Source of the DNA: an uncultured Lachnospiraceae bacterium
GTDB lineage: Bacteria; Bacillota; Clostridia; Lachnospirales; Lachnospiraceae
DNA: 64,000 bases
Direction of reading: 5' to 3'
NCBI GenBank assembly: GCA_937920345.1
Contig: CALGVA010000052.1
Coordinates: 37,608 to 101,607 of the forward strand
Shown here piece after piece: positions 15,363 to 24,369 of this stretch (the first letter of the stretch is position 1; each line of letters starts with the position of its first letter). The position numbers and the translations under genes are program-made. Under the pieces are notes generated by a model. The model saw only the letters and a list, made by a program, of their open reading frames with translations, was not told the origin of the DNA and made no database searches.

Positions 15363-18026
15363 ATGGCAAAAAGAAAGCATAAGGCGCGTAAAAAGAAGAG
15401 GATTGGTCAGAAACTTAACCGGCTGCTGTTAGCGATGGTGTCGGCGGCGGTAATGGTCTCCGGCATGATCAGCGTATACAGTCTCTATTCCATGAAACAT
15501 ATTGCAATGGAAAACGGTACAGAACTGGGGCAGACAGCCGCGGAGGATGCAGAGGCGGCGCTGGAGAGGCTGGCGGTGGATCATCTGCTGGGCATAGCGG
15601 TGGAGAAGGCCGCATATATCGAGGAAAAGTTTGCGGCAGTGGAGGCATATGTACGCGGCATCGCCGCGCAGGCGCAGGAGATCTATGCCGGTCCGGAAAG
15701 CTACCCTGACCGGCGGGTGGCGCTGCCGGTGCGCGATTCCGACCGACTGGCGGCGCAGTTATTGTGGTCGGAAGAACTGGCGGAAGGAAAGCAGGGGGAC
15801 GGTGTCGCACCGCCTCTCACGGAAGAAATTCTAAAGCTGGGAAATATCCAGGACCTGCTGGTGCAGTACAACGCGCATAATGATATGGTGTCGTCCACTT
15901 ACGTGGCGACACAGAGCGGCTGGATGATTCAGGCGGATTATATCGCATACAGCAAATATCCGGCGACAGAAACGGAGGCGGATCAGGAACCACCGCTCTT
16001 ATATGAGGCGGCGGCAAGACAGTGGTACATGCGTGCCAGTGAAAGTGAACCGGGGCAGATCGTATATACAGATGTGATCAGGGATATCCATGAAGGTGGG
16101 GACTGTATTGTCTGTGCCAGCCCGGTCTATCATGACGGAGCGGTCGTGGCGGTGGCAGGCGTGGGTTCTTATCTGGACACAGTCAATCACGCTGTGTTGA
16201 ACGTTGATATCGGTGAGGAAGGTTACGCTTTTCTGGTCAATGAGAAAGGGCAGGTGCTGGTGTCGGGCAGCGCCCAGGGCGAGACTGCGGCTTATGCGGA
16301 ACAGTCGGTGGATCTGCGGGAGAGCGGCAACCGGGCGCTTGCTGAAGCGGTAACAGGCATGGTGGAAGGCAGGTCAGGGTTTACGAAATTATCGTTAGAT
16401 GGAAAAGCGGTATATCTGGCTTATGCACCGCTGGAAAATCTGGGATGGAGCTTTGTCACGGTCATCGACGTGGCGGAAGTCGTGGCGCCGGCAAAAGCAA
16501 GCCAGCAGATGATTCTGTCATTGACCGGGGATATGGCGGACAGGCAGGATACGGCGATTCACAGGGTAATCGTATTCTTTATAGCTGTTTTGACAGTAAT
16601 TATTCTGTCGGGCTGCATCTTTGGAACACTTTTTGCAAGGAAGCTGACGGCACCGATCCGCAGACTGACCGAAGAGGTGGCAAAGCTGGACGGCGGCAAT
16701 CTGGACTACAGGATCAGGCTTCGCACGGGCGGTGAGATTGAAGATCTGGGACATGCTTTTAACAGTATGGCGGAGCAGCTGCAGGATTATGTGGAGAATC
16801 TTGCTTCGATCACGGCGGAGAAGGAGCGCATCCGGACGGAGATTCAGGTGGCATCCCACCTACAGGCGGATATGCTGCCAGAATCGGAAGGGGCGTTTGA
16901 CGACCGGGATGAGTTTGATCTGGCAGCTTCCATGACGCCGGCGAAAGGCGTGGGAGGGGACTTCTATGATTTCTTCCTGCTGGATGAGAACCGTCTGGCA
17001 TTCGTTATGGCGGATGTATCCGGCAAAGGCGTGCCGGCGGCGTTGTTCATGGTCGTGTCCAGGACACTGATCCGCAGCCGGTTGATGGCAGTCAGGCAGG
17101 AAAGAGACGAACTGTCGCGCATGGCGGAGGAGATCAACCGGAGCCTCTGCGACAACAATAAGAACGGCATGTTTGTCACCGCCTGGATCGGCGTGCTGGA
17201 TATTGCGACCGGCGAAGTCACATATATTAATGCCGGGCACTGTAGACCGCTGCTTCGGCGTAAGAACGACACATGTGAATACGATGACATGCTGGGCGGA
17301 CTGGTCTTCGCGGGCATGGAAGACGCCGTGTACAGACAGGGCAGCTTCCGCTTAAGACAGGGGGATACGCTGCTGCTATATACCGATGGTGTGACGGAGG
17401 CGACCAGCCTGCAGCAGAAGTTATACGGTGAGGACCGGCTGCTGCAAACCGTTGCGGATGCGGGCAGTGTCACACCCGAAGAACTGCTGCAGAAGTTGTG
17501 GAGGGACGTGGATCTCTTTCAGGAGGGTGCAGCACAGTTTGACGATATTACCATGCTGGCAGTTACCTATCACGGCAGCGGGTTCGAGGAAAAAAGCGAT
17601 AAGCCGGATATGGATAAGATGAAAGACTTCGCTGGTTTTGTGGAAGGGGTGCTGGAGGACAACGGCATTTCCATGAAGACGGCCATGAAGATCCAGATGG
17701 CGGTGGATGAGATTTATTCCAATATCTGTTATTACAGCGGCGCCGAGGAAGTCACGGTCGGTATCCGCATCGATGAGAACGGAAACGGTAAAACGGGAGG
17801 ATACAGGGAAGACAGGGCGAAGAAGGAGATCATGCTGTACTTCGAAGACGACGGTATTCCTTACAATCCGCTCGAACGTCCGGACCCGGATGTGGAACAG
17901 CTATTAGAGCAGCGAAAGGAGGGCGGCTTAGGAATCTATCTGGTGAAACAGCGTATGGACCGGGTGGAGTATGAATACATAAACGAGAGAAACAAATTAA
18001 CGGTTTACAAGACGGATGAAGCGTGA
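15363..18026 (+). CDS. Membrane SpoIIE-type PP2C phosphatase with dCache, HAMP and C-terminal HATPase domains
   Basis: 887 residues from the ATG at 15363 (GGAAAGG upstream). Basic N-terminus, first membrane helix about 25-45, an extracellular dCache-like sensor (about 50-390; YTDVIRDIHEGGDCIVCASP), second helix about 400-425, HAMP (about 425-480; APIRRLTEEVAKLDGGNLDY), coiled coil, and the SpoIIE phosphatase domain (about 500-735) with KGVGGDFYDFF, MADVSGKGVPAALFM, LYTDGVTEA and FDDITMLAV supplying the metal aspartates. The C-terminus (about 750-887) is an RsbW/SpoIIAB-type HATPase: VDEIYSNICYYSG, DDGIPYNP, GGLGIYLVKQRMD. One protein thus carries phosphatase and anti-sigma-type kinase for the upstream STAS protein, controlled by an external signal. 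Confidence 0.92.
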   Translation: MAKRKHKARKKKRIGQKLNRLLLAMVSAAVMVSGMISVYSLYSMKHIAMENGTELGQTAAEDAEAALERLAVDHLLGIAVEKAAYIEEKFAAVEAYVRGIAAQAQEIYAGPESYPDRRVALPVRDSDRLAAQLLWSEELAEGKQGDGVAPPLTEEILKLGNIQDLLVQYNAHNDMVSSTYVATQSGWMIQADYIAYSKYPATETEADQEPPLLYEAAARQWYMRASESEPGQIVYTDVIRDIHEGGDCIVCASPVYHDGAVVAVAGVGSYLDTVNHAVLNVDIGEEGYAFLVNEKGQVLVSGSAQGETAAYAEQSVDLRESGNRALAEAVTGMVEGRSGFTKLSLDGKAVYLAYAPLENLGWSFVTVIDVAEVVAPAKASQQMILSLTGDMADRQDTAIHRVIVFFIAVLTVIILSGCIFGTLFARKLTAPIRRLTEEVAKLDGGNLDYRIRLRTGGEIEDLGHAFNSMAEQLQDYVENLASITAEKERIRTEIQVASHLQADMLPESEGAFDDRDEFDLAASMTPAKGVGGDFYDFFLLDENRLAFVMADVSGKGVPAALFMVVSRTLIRSRLMAVRQERDELSRMAEEINRSLCDNNKNGMFVTAWIGVLDIATGEVTYINAGHCRPLLRRKNDTCEYDDMLGGLVFAGMEDAVYRQGSFRLRQGDTLLLYTDGVTEATSLQQKLYGEDRLLQTVADAGSVTPEELLQKLWRDVDLFQEGAAQFDDITMLAVTYHGSGFEEKSDKPDMDKMKDFAGFVEGVLEDNGISMKTAMKIQMAVDEIYSNICYYSGAEEVTVGIRIDENGNGKTGGYREDRAKKEIMLYFEDDGIPYNPLERPDPDVEQLLEQRKEGGLGIYLVKQRMDRVEYEYINERNKLTVYKTDEA

Positions 18027-18053
18027 CCGCTTCAGGACGGGGGGAATTACTTG

Positions 18054-18479
18054 ATGACACGGTATGATAAGATCAGATTTTTTGTGCCGGTTGCGGAGGC
18101 GGCAATGGCGGACTGGCGGACCAGACGGATCTGCCTGCCGTCCATTACGACGGCGCTTGCCATCATCGGCACCGATTGGGGAAGTGCGGCGGTTTATCGG
18201 GAGTACCAATGCCTTTTCCCGCTCCGGCATGACGGGATACACAGCTATGAAACCGTGTCGGCCGCCGTCCGCTCGCATAATGAGTATCTGGCTACATGGC
18301 GGGGAGAAGGGCAGCAGTCCCCCAACTGGGAAGATCTGGGGAAGGAATACTATATTCTGGCGGCGCAGTGTCTGCAAAGTGCCGCGTATCCCTACAGCCC
18401 GGATCAGACGTTCGAGGCGAAGATCGTGGAACTGGTGGAGCAGTACGGGCTGACGGCATATGACGTCGTGCAGGGCTGA
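18054..18479 (+). CDS. Glucosaminidase-like (FlgJ/LytG-type) domain protein, possibly catalytically altered
   Basis: 141 residues. The order of elements fits an endo-beta-N-acetylglucosaminidase domain: LPSITTALAIIGTDWGSAAV (family AQAxLESGWG), LFPLRHDGIHSYETVSAAVR, HNEYL, then AAQCLQSAAYPYSPDQTFEA and a terminal KIVELVEQYGLTAYD. The catalytic Glu of ESGWG is replaced by Asp or Thr (GTDWG), so activity is uncertain. No signal peptide. GGGGGGAATTACTTG precedes the ATG. Follows the SpoIIE gene by 27 bp. Third cell-wall-related protein in this stretch after the amidase-lysozyme. Confidence 0.65.
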   Translation: MTRYDKIRFFVPVAEAAMADWRTRRICLPSITTALAIIGTDWGSAAVYREYQCLFPLRHDGIHSYETVSAAVRSHNEYLATWRGEGQQSPNWEDLGKEYYILAAQCLQSAAYPYSPDQTFEAKIVELVEQYGLTAYDVVQG

Positions 18480-18588
18480 CAGATGGACGGCGGTCCGTGT
18501 GTATGAAGTAGAAGCAATTGTTGAAAGGCTGCGCTGTTATCAGGCAAAGGCGCAGTCAGAGGTTCATCATCGAAAGGAGAAAAGGAAA

Positions 18589-19623
18589 ATGCATAACACA
18601 GTGAAAATCGGAACGGAATTTACATTTCGCAGAGAGGAATTTATCTTCGGATTGGCGGATCTGGCGTGGCGTCCGGATGGACCTAAGAAGCAGGCTAAAG
18701 CCAATGAGACGGCATTAGAGCAGATCAGAGCGGCAGGTGAGGAAATCCTGAACTGGGTGAATGATATTGCGGCGGCAGGAAAATCGGGAAAATTCAAAAA
18801 AGGTAATACAATACTGGAAAGCGTCACGGTAGAGCCGGGCATGAAGAAACATGACTCGCCTTTCTACGAGGCAAAGAAAATAACGCTTACACTGGTATGT
18901 AAGGGCAAAGGAGAATTCTGCAAGGAGAACTGGACGGTTAATTTTGATCTGGACCCGAATTGTATCGAACTGCAGGCAGAGCCGGTTCCCTATACGTTTT
19001 ATGACAGATATAAAGAAATAATCAACGCGCTTTTTTTCAGAAGAGAATCCTGCATGCCTGATCCCAGATGGGATGTGGGCGGCGGCGGCCATATATCCAT
19101 TGATCTGGCGACTGCGTTTGGAAATAACCTACAGTGCTTCCGCAACTTTCTTGTGCTGTATGCGAATGCTGTGAAAGGGGATGATCCGCAATACAATAAT
19201 TTGAAATTGTCCGAAGACATCGTGAATGCACCTTTTATGCATGAGACGGGTGTACTGCCTGCATTCATTAAGGTCATCAATGCACTTGACCAGCCTGCGC
19301 CAATGATCAGTACGATCGGGCAGCTGGCGCATGAAATTAATACGAAGGTGTATACAAAGATCGGAGGAACGATAGATGATCCTAAACTGAAGCCGACGGA
19401 CTATCCGCACTATCAGGCTTTGAATCTGGAGCATATCAATATTGATGCACGTGATTACACGACGCAGCCGCATGAACAGCGTGTGGAGATGAGAAGGTTT
19501 GATGCGCAGTGTTGTGTCGAAGAACTGTTAGACGAATTGCGCTGTCTGTTTGATCTGCTGGCGGAGAGCAGGAGCGGAAAGAAGTACAGTATGGATGAGG
19601 CCGGAGCGCTGATTCTAATCTAA
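18589..19623 (+). CDS. Conserved protein, possibly glutamine-synthetase/amidoligase-like fold
   Basis: 344 residues; AAAGGAGAAAAGGAAA precedes the ATG. No signal peptide or membrane helix. Short features resemble carboxylate-amine ligases: an early acidic strand (KIGTEFTFRREEFIFG), a second Glu-containing strand (CIELQAEPVPYTFYDRY), and a Gly-rich loop with His (VGGGGHISIDLATAFGNN) like the GGxHxN loop of that superfamily, followed by a long helix (CFRNFLVLYANAVKG). I make this assignment tentatively; a novel fold is equally possible. Last gene before a terminator, so its operon is the STAS/SpoIIE unit and not the injection locus. Confidence 0.45.
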   Translation: MHNTVKIGTEFTFRREEFIFGLADLAWRPDGPKKQAKANETALEQIRAAGEEILNWVNDIAAAGKSGKFKKGNTILESVTVEPGMKKHDSPFYEAKKITLTLVCKGKGEFCKENWTVNFDLDPNCIELQAEPVPYTFYDRYKEIINALFFRRESCMPDPRWDVGGGGHISIDLATAFGNNLQCFRNFLVLYANAVKGDDPQYNNLKLSEDIVNAPFMHETGVLPAFIKVINALDQPAPMISTIGQLAHEINTKVYTKIGGTIDDPKLKPTDYPHYQALNLEHINIDARDYTTQPHEQRVEMRRFDAQCCVEELLDELRCLFDLLAESRSGKKYSMDEAGALILI

Positions 19624-19631
19624 TAGTAAGT

Positions 19632-19681
19632 AAAGCTGTTGTAAAAGCAGGTGTACAAACTGCCGGAGCAGCAGCTTTTTT
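19632..19681 (+). terminator. Rho-independent terminator ending the partner-switching operon
   Basis: AAAGCTGTTG (19632-19641) pairs with CAGCAGCTTT, with an inner GCAG / CTGC stem, followed by a TTTTTT tract from about 19676. It separates the upstream operon from the injection-system promoter region. Confidence 0.8.
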
Positions 19682-19725
19682 AGTATCCCGAAATCTCAAA
19701 TGTATTAATTTGAACGCAAATTCAA

Positions 19726-19748
19726 TTCGACATATTTCGACATATAAT
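19726..19748 (+). promoter_or_regulatory. Tandem Spo0A boxes abutting a consensus -10
   Basis: Two perfect 0A boxes in the TTCGACA orientation (reverse of TGTCGAA) lie at 19726-19732 and 19736-19742, exactly 10 bp apart, i.e. one helical turn, as in known Spo0A operators. They abut a perfect -10 TATAAT at 19743-19748; no good -35 is present. Boxes at about -29 to -13 would overlap the polymerase footprint, so repression by Spo0A~P is the simplest reading, though activation cannot be excluded. The leader to the VWA gene at 19911 would be about 155 nt. Confidence 0.65.
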
Positions 19749-19910
19749 ATGTGGAAAATGCTGGGAAAATTACGCCAGGTGCCGTAATAATTACATTTTA
19801 CAGGCACAAAGTTTTGATGGGTGTAGTATATATAAAAATGTAGAAATAAGCGAGGAAATACACAAGTTTATATGTTCCACTAAATGTTAAAGATACAGAG
19901 GATATGACAA

Positions 19911-21695
19911 ATGTTGATGGCAAAGTGCGGGTTGAAATGGAATTTGGTGATTCACAAAGTTTCTTTTTTCATAATAACCCTGCTTTGCTTTTATTTGTTT
20001 ACAGAAATCACTGCAGATGCGAAAGAAGCAGAGACAGTTTCCTCCAATGACATTGTCGTGGTCCTGGATTGCAGCCAGTCTATGAAAGATGTTGATGCCG
20101 GATATGCATCCTATGACTTTGCCGGGAGCTTGTCTGCGATCTTGCCGAGAGATTACCGGGTCGGCGTAGTCGCGTATCGTGATGATGTGTATACCAGCCA
20201 GCCGCTTGGCAGCAGCCATGAGATGATAGAGAATACCCTTAAAGAAGTAGAGTACGCAAACTACGGAAACGCCGGGACCGGGCTTTTTGCAGCAGTGAAA
20301 TTATTTGATAAGAATAACGCAGACAAAAGAATTATCTTGATTTCGGACGGTGAGATCTTGATGAAAACCGAAGAGGGGACGCAGGAATCAGCGGAACTGT
20401 TTGCACAGGCGGTTGAGAAGGCTAAAGAGGAAGGAATTGTCATAGACGTTGCGGCACTGGGACAGCGGATGGAGGAGGGGTATACTGTATATTCAGCTGC
20501 TGAAACGACGGGAGGAAATCTCTATGAACTGGCTGACGGAGGGGAAATAGGGAATTTTGTCAAGACCCTTCTGCTTGAACAATGGAAGCTGAAGGCAACT
20601 CATATAGGGCAAATCGACGGCTTAAACGGTGAACTGACAGTCAGACTTCCGGATTGTCTGATGAGTACGGCTAAGATTGTCCTGCTGGGGAGTCAGCAGA
20701 ATGAGAACATGACCTTAAACTGTGAGGCAGACAGGATTCATACATCAAAGGGAGCAGACTATACGGTTATAGAGTTGCTGCACCCGCATTCGGATGAAGT
20801 GAAGATACAGATGAGTGCAGATTCTCCGATGAATATCAGTGCATATCTGACGGCTGAGTATGATTTCAACCTGTGTGCGGATTATACCTATATTCCGGAA
20901 AAGCAGACTGCGCACCTAAAGCTGAAAATCGCTAATCAGAGTGGCCAGGATATGTTGGAGGGACATCTGAGAGACGGCGGGGTGAAGGTCTATCTGGATG
21001 ACGAAGAGCAGACTTGCCGGATCGTAGACGGGGCGCTCTGCTTTTCCAGACAATATGTAGAAAATACGGCAGCTGATATGCGGGTTTCTTTTGACGGTCT
21101 GTATGGAAATTATTACGGTGATACAGAGGAAACGGTGAAAATTATTGTTCCGGTCATAGAAGAAGAACCACCGGAAATTGACTGGTTTTTCTGGTCGGTT
21201 ATTGCGATATTCATAGCGGCGCTGCTTATTATATTGTGTCTGGCATGCCGGCAGAGGAAACGAACCGTCGGTAAGAGAAAATTCATTGATGAGAGCAGAA
21301 CAAGACCCGGGGAGATAACAAACCGCAGGGGTGAGTTTAACGGCAGACTGCAGATCTATGTGATACACAGTAAGGACGAAATCGATTATCCGCCGGAGAG
21401 CATCAACCTGTTCGCCAGATGCAACCGTGAGATGGTCACGCTGGAATGGCTCCTGGATACTTGCAATCTTCCGTTGAATTTAAGAGGGTCGGAACGGATC
21501 ATTATAAGACCGGGAGATGACAGGAGCCTGATTATCAAGAACAACAGTAAGGCTTCCGTGCTGATGGGGCGGGAGCTTCTTATGAAAGGACATGCATATC
21601 ATTTGTACTACGGAGAAAAAGTAACTTTTATTTTTGATCAGGAAGATACGGAAATAGAAGTTCACTATAGAGACTTAAAACCAAATGAAAGATAG
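19911..21695 (+). CDS. Secreted/membrane von Willebrand A protein with cytoplasmic FHA-like domain
   Basis: 594 residues. Signal or anchor helix about 15-35 (VSFFIITLLCFYLF), then an extracytoplasmic VWA domain with complete MIDAS start DCSQSMKD (53-60) and IILISDGE. A beta-rich region follows (about 225-415), then a membrane helix about 423-444 (FFWSVIAIFIAALLIILCLA), and a cytoplasmic C-terminus whose last 90 residues resemble FHA (RGSERIIIRPGDDRSLIIKN). VWA domains bind proteins or wall ligands through a metal ion; FHA domains bind phosphothreonine. First gene of the injection locus, 11 bp before the sheath gene. It could anchor the apparatus to the envelope in place of the Gram-negative TssJLM complex (inference). 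Confidence 0.85.
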   Translation: MLMAKCGLKWNLVIHKVSFFIITLLCFYLFTEITADAKEAETVSSNDIVVVLDCSQSMKDVDAGYASYDFAGSLSAILPRDYRVGVVAYRDDVYTSQPLGSSHEMIENTLKEVEYANYGNAGTGLFAAVKLFDKNNADKRIILISDGEILMKTEEGTQESAELFAQAVEKAKEEGIVIDVAALGQRMEEGYTVYSAAETTGGNLYELADGGEIGNFVKTLLLEQWKLKATHIGQIDGLNGELTVRLPDCLMSTAKIVLLGSQQNENMTLNCEADRIHTSKGADYTVIELLHPHSDEVKIQMSADSPMNISAYLTAEYDFNLCADYTYIPEKQTAHLKLKIANQSGQDMLEGHLRDGGVKVYLDDEEQTCRIVDGALCFSRQYVENTAADMRVSFDGLYGNYYGDTEETVKIIVPVIEEEPPEIDWFFWSVIAIFIAALLIILCLACRQRKRTVGKRKFIDESRTRPGEITNRRGEFNGRLQIYVIHSKDEIDYPPESINLFARCNREMVTLEWLLDTCNLPLNLRGSERIIIRPGDDRSLIIKNNSKASVLMGRELLMKGHAYHLYYGEKVTFIFDQEDTEIEVHYRDLKPNER

Positions 21696-21706
21696 GGAGG
21701 TACACA

Positions 21707-23887
21707 ATGAGCATCATCAAACAGACAAACAGGACATTATTGTTTGAAGAGATCAATCCGGAGAAGCCGGATCTTCTGACGCTTGTGGGGGATGTGAGAG
21801 GAATTGACAGCCTGAGCGATGAGAAGATCAAGGAGATGAACGAGGCACTTCTGGTAAGGAATTTTGATGAGTTTATCACGAAATTCGAACCGGTTGTATA
21901 TTCTTTCTTTAATGCCAATAATCAGAAGATCATGTATACGCTGAAAAAACCGGAGACTATTCCGGAAGACATGCTTACGCCGATTTATCTGAACAAACAG
22001 AACGATTTTCTCAAGATGCTGATGTCTCTCGTGGAGGCAAAAAGGTCACAGAGCATCATCAACGTGGATTTCCAGTTTGACAAGCTGACAGATATGATTT
22101 CTCCGAAGAAGGTCATGGAGGACATCAAGCAGAACCGTAAGGAACTTCAATACACCTATAAGAATTATGCGGAATTAGAGGACGGCGACCCGCACAAATT
22201 AGATATTGCGGATAAGCTGAATGTTATGTTTGAGGAAGCCAGTGTGAATTACAATAACGTGCTGGCAATGCTGCCGCTTGCCATTGAAGATATCAAGACA
22301 CGTCTTCTTCTGGGAGAAGCAGAGGAAAGCAAAGATAATACACCATTGGCGCTTGGTGTTCTGAGCATGGATGAAAAGGGTGAGCTCAAGGTTCTGGAAG
22401 TACCCAGGGCGGAGACGGCGGAACTGATGGTTGTGGATGACAATGTCAATGCCGGCCTGATTGCGGCGCTGGAAGATGATTACGAAGCGCTTAATGAAGA
22501 GAGCAGTGAATACGTGAAGGCACTTGTGACAAGAACATATTGTCCTCTTGCATCCACGATGGTGAGTAACATTGATATCAAGCAGGAAGTAAGCAATTAC
22601 AATTCCTATCTGGAGTTCTATAAAACGGCAAAAGATGATTTTATTAAAGTGGTTAAGCCCCTGATCGAGAAAATACTGGGTGTGTGGGCTTATTTCGAGC
22701 AGTACCCGTCGAATCTGAAAGGCATGAGACCGACCATGTTTATCACCAATATTTCCAACGACATGCTGGTCAAGAGCAACAATCTGCCGAGACTGATTGC
22801 GTTCTTAAATACAGTCAATGCCAAGAATGATTTTGACAATACCATATGGTACGGAATCGTTCCGTCTGTTTCTCTGGATCAGAATTCTAACATTAAACTG
22901 ACCAGACAGCGTTTTCAGGGAAATGAAAAAGTGGAGAAGACGGGCGTCAACAGCGTAGAGGCGCTGGTGAGGCTGCTGGATGTCCTGAAGGATTACTCGG
23001 TACAGTGTTTCTTCAGCTATGAGTCAGGGGATAAAACAACCTTTAACTATATGGCCACGGAAGGTATCGAAAAGTTTGAGGAACGCTGCAGTTCACTGAC
23101 AGGCAAAGCATTCAGTGAATTTGCAATTCCGTGTATCCCTAACTTTACGATTATTCCGAAAGAGAAGTCCGGTGTTATTCTCGATAAACGTATGACAGTC
23201 AATGAAAATAACATGGCAGAACTGTCCAGGGAAAAAGAAGATATCATGAAGTTGTGGATAGACGGGGTGTATGTGGGAGCATCTTATATCGCGGCAGGCC
23301 TCGTGGCAGCGTACCAGTGTCCGGATTATCTGAAAGAAAAGTTTAAGAGGAATGTGGACGAGGAATTTCCGGGCGTCAGATTCGATATTGAAGCGGGTGA
23401 CCATCCGCTCCGGGTACATACGGTTATGGCTAAGGAGATCACCGGATTTACCAATTCCATCAAGAACGAAATTAACAGGCGCAGTTTCGGCTTTGTCTTT
23501 TCATCTGAGAACGCCATGCTGGAAAATGAGAACATATCCCACATTATGGTTTATAAGGCAAGGAATCTCATGAGTGACGGTAAAGTATATGAACCGATTT
23601 ATAAGACGCAGGTGACTACTTATATCGAAAGAGTTTTGCGGCACGCAACCAGTGATTATAAGCAGGAGAACATCGTGAAATTCTTCTCGAACAATCCTTC
23701 CAGCCAGAAGAGCAAATGGCTGGAGAAGAAAGCGTGCGTCAATGCGATTCTCGGTGCGGGGGACGATGTCGAATATGAGATTGACGAGAGTAACGGATAC
23801 TGCGTACTGAATATAACGTTTAACGGCAATGTAAAGAATCTGGAAATAGAGATTAACCGACTTAACTCAAACAACCGTGCAATTTAA
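21707..23887 (+). CDS. Contractile sheath-like protein (TssC-like, large single-chain form)
   Basis: 726 residues; GGGAGGTACACA precedes the ATG. No signal peptide or membrane helix. The C-terminal half follows the contractile-sheath pattern: KLWIDGVYVGASYIAAGLVA, RNVDEEFPGVRFDIEAGDHP, FGFVFSSENAMLENENISHI, VYKARNLMSDGK, then a helix TTYIERVLRHATSD and a final strand pair (GYCVLNITFNGNVKNLEIEI) like the sheath handshake/C-terminal arm. The N-terminal 300 residues are helical with conserved charged segments and may replace TssB, for which no separate gene is seen. Directly upstream of two tube genes, the standard sheath-tube order. Assignment is from pattern and context. Confidence 0.7.
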   Translation: MSIIKQTNRTLLFEEINPEKPDLLTLVGDVRGIDSLSDEKIKEMNEALLVRNFDEFITKFEPVVYSFFNANNQKIMYTLKKPETIPEDMLTPIYLNKQNDFLKMLMSLVEAKRSQSIINVDFQFDKLTDMISPKKVMEDIKQNRKELQYTYKNYAELEDGDPHKLDIADKLNVMFEEASVNYNNVLAMLPLAIEDIKTRLLLGEAEESKDNTPLALGVLSMDEKGELKVLEVPRAETAELMVVDDNVNAGLIAALEDDYEALNEESSEYVKALVTRTYCPLASTMVSNIDIKQEVSNYNSYLEFYKTAKDDFIKVVKPLIEKILGVWAYFEQYPSNLKGMRPTMFITNISNDMLVKSNNLPRLIAFLNTVNAKNDFDNTIWYGIVPSVSLDQNSNIKLTRQRFQGNEKVEKTGVNSVEALVRLLDVLKDYSVQCFFSYESGDKTTFNYMATEGIEKFEERCSSLTGKAFSEFAIPCIPNFTIIPKEKSGVILDKRMTVNENNMAELSREKEDIMKLWIDGVYVGASYIAAGLVAAYQCPDYLKEKFKRNVDEEFPGVRFDIEAGDHPLRVHTVMAKEITGFTNSIKNEINRRSFGFVFSSENAMLENENISHIMVYKARNLMSDGKVYEPIYKTQVTTYIERVLRHATSDYKQENIVKFFSNNPSSQKSKWLEKKACVNAILGAGDDVEYEIDESNGYCVLNITFNGNVKNLEIEINRLNSNNRAI

Positions 23888-23910
23888 TATAAGAAAAGGA
23901 GGAAGATAAA

Positions 23911-24342
23911 ATGGGTTTCAGGTTGAATGTAACAGGAGGTGCAGAGCAGATTGCTCTGGATGAAAAGAGTATCAGGAACGTGATTTTCGGTTCGGAGTCT
24001 GCAATGGATTCCAATGCGAGGGCGACGGATTTCGGTGTATCCATGAAGATCTGGGGCAAGATGCTCTACAAGCTTGGCGGAGAAGGTAACGACGGCACAT
24101 TAGGGCTGTCCAAGTGGTCAGTTGTTCCCTCTGAGAAGGCGGACTGCTACCGTACCGCAACGGTGGAGGTGGTTTCGGCCAGTCAGGTAGTCCGCAAATA
24201 TGAAGTGCCGAACGCATTCGTAATGGAGTATTCGGAAGAGATGGACGACGAGACCGGCGTGGGCACATTCTATCTGCACATCAAGCAGAAGAAGGACGAG
24301 AACGACAAAGTAAAAATCGAAGGCGGATACGCAGGCGAGTAA
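23911..24342 (+). CDS. Tube protein 1 (Hcp/TssD-like)
   Basis: 143 residues with a very strong AAAAGGAGGAAGATAAA start signal, suggesting high expression. Compact beta protein: MGFRLNVTGGAEQIALDEKS, MDSNARATDFGVSMKIWGKM, WSVVPSEKADCYRTATVEVV, VPNAFVMEYSEEMDDETGVG, TFYLHIKQKKDENDKVKIEG. This is the family of Hcp-like or phage-tube-like proteins common in clostridial and Bacteroidetes contractile systems. Expected to stack as rings inside the sheath. Clearly paralogous to the next gene (about half the residues shared by eye). Two tube genes in tandem may form a mixed tube or differ in cargo. Confidence 0.8.
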   Translation: MGFRLNVTGGAEQIALDEKSIRNVIFGSESAMDSNARATDFGVSMKIWGKMLYKLGGEGNDGTLGLSKWSVVPSEKADCYRTATVEVVSASQVVRKYEVPNAFVMEYSEEMDDETGVGTFYLHIKQKKDENDKVKIEGGYAGE

Positions 24343-24369
24343 ATTGAAAAATCAGAGAGGAGAAGAACA

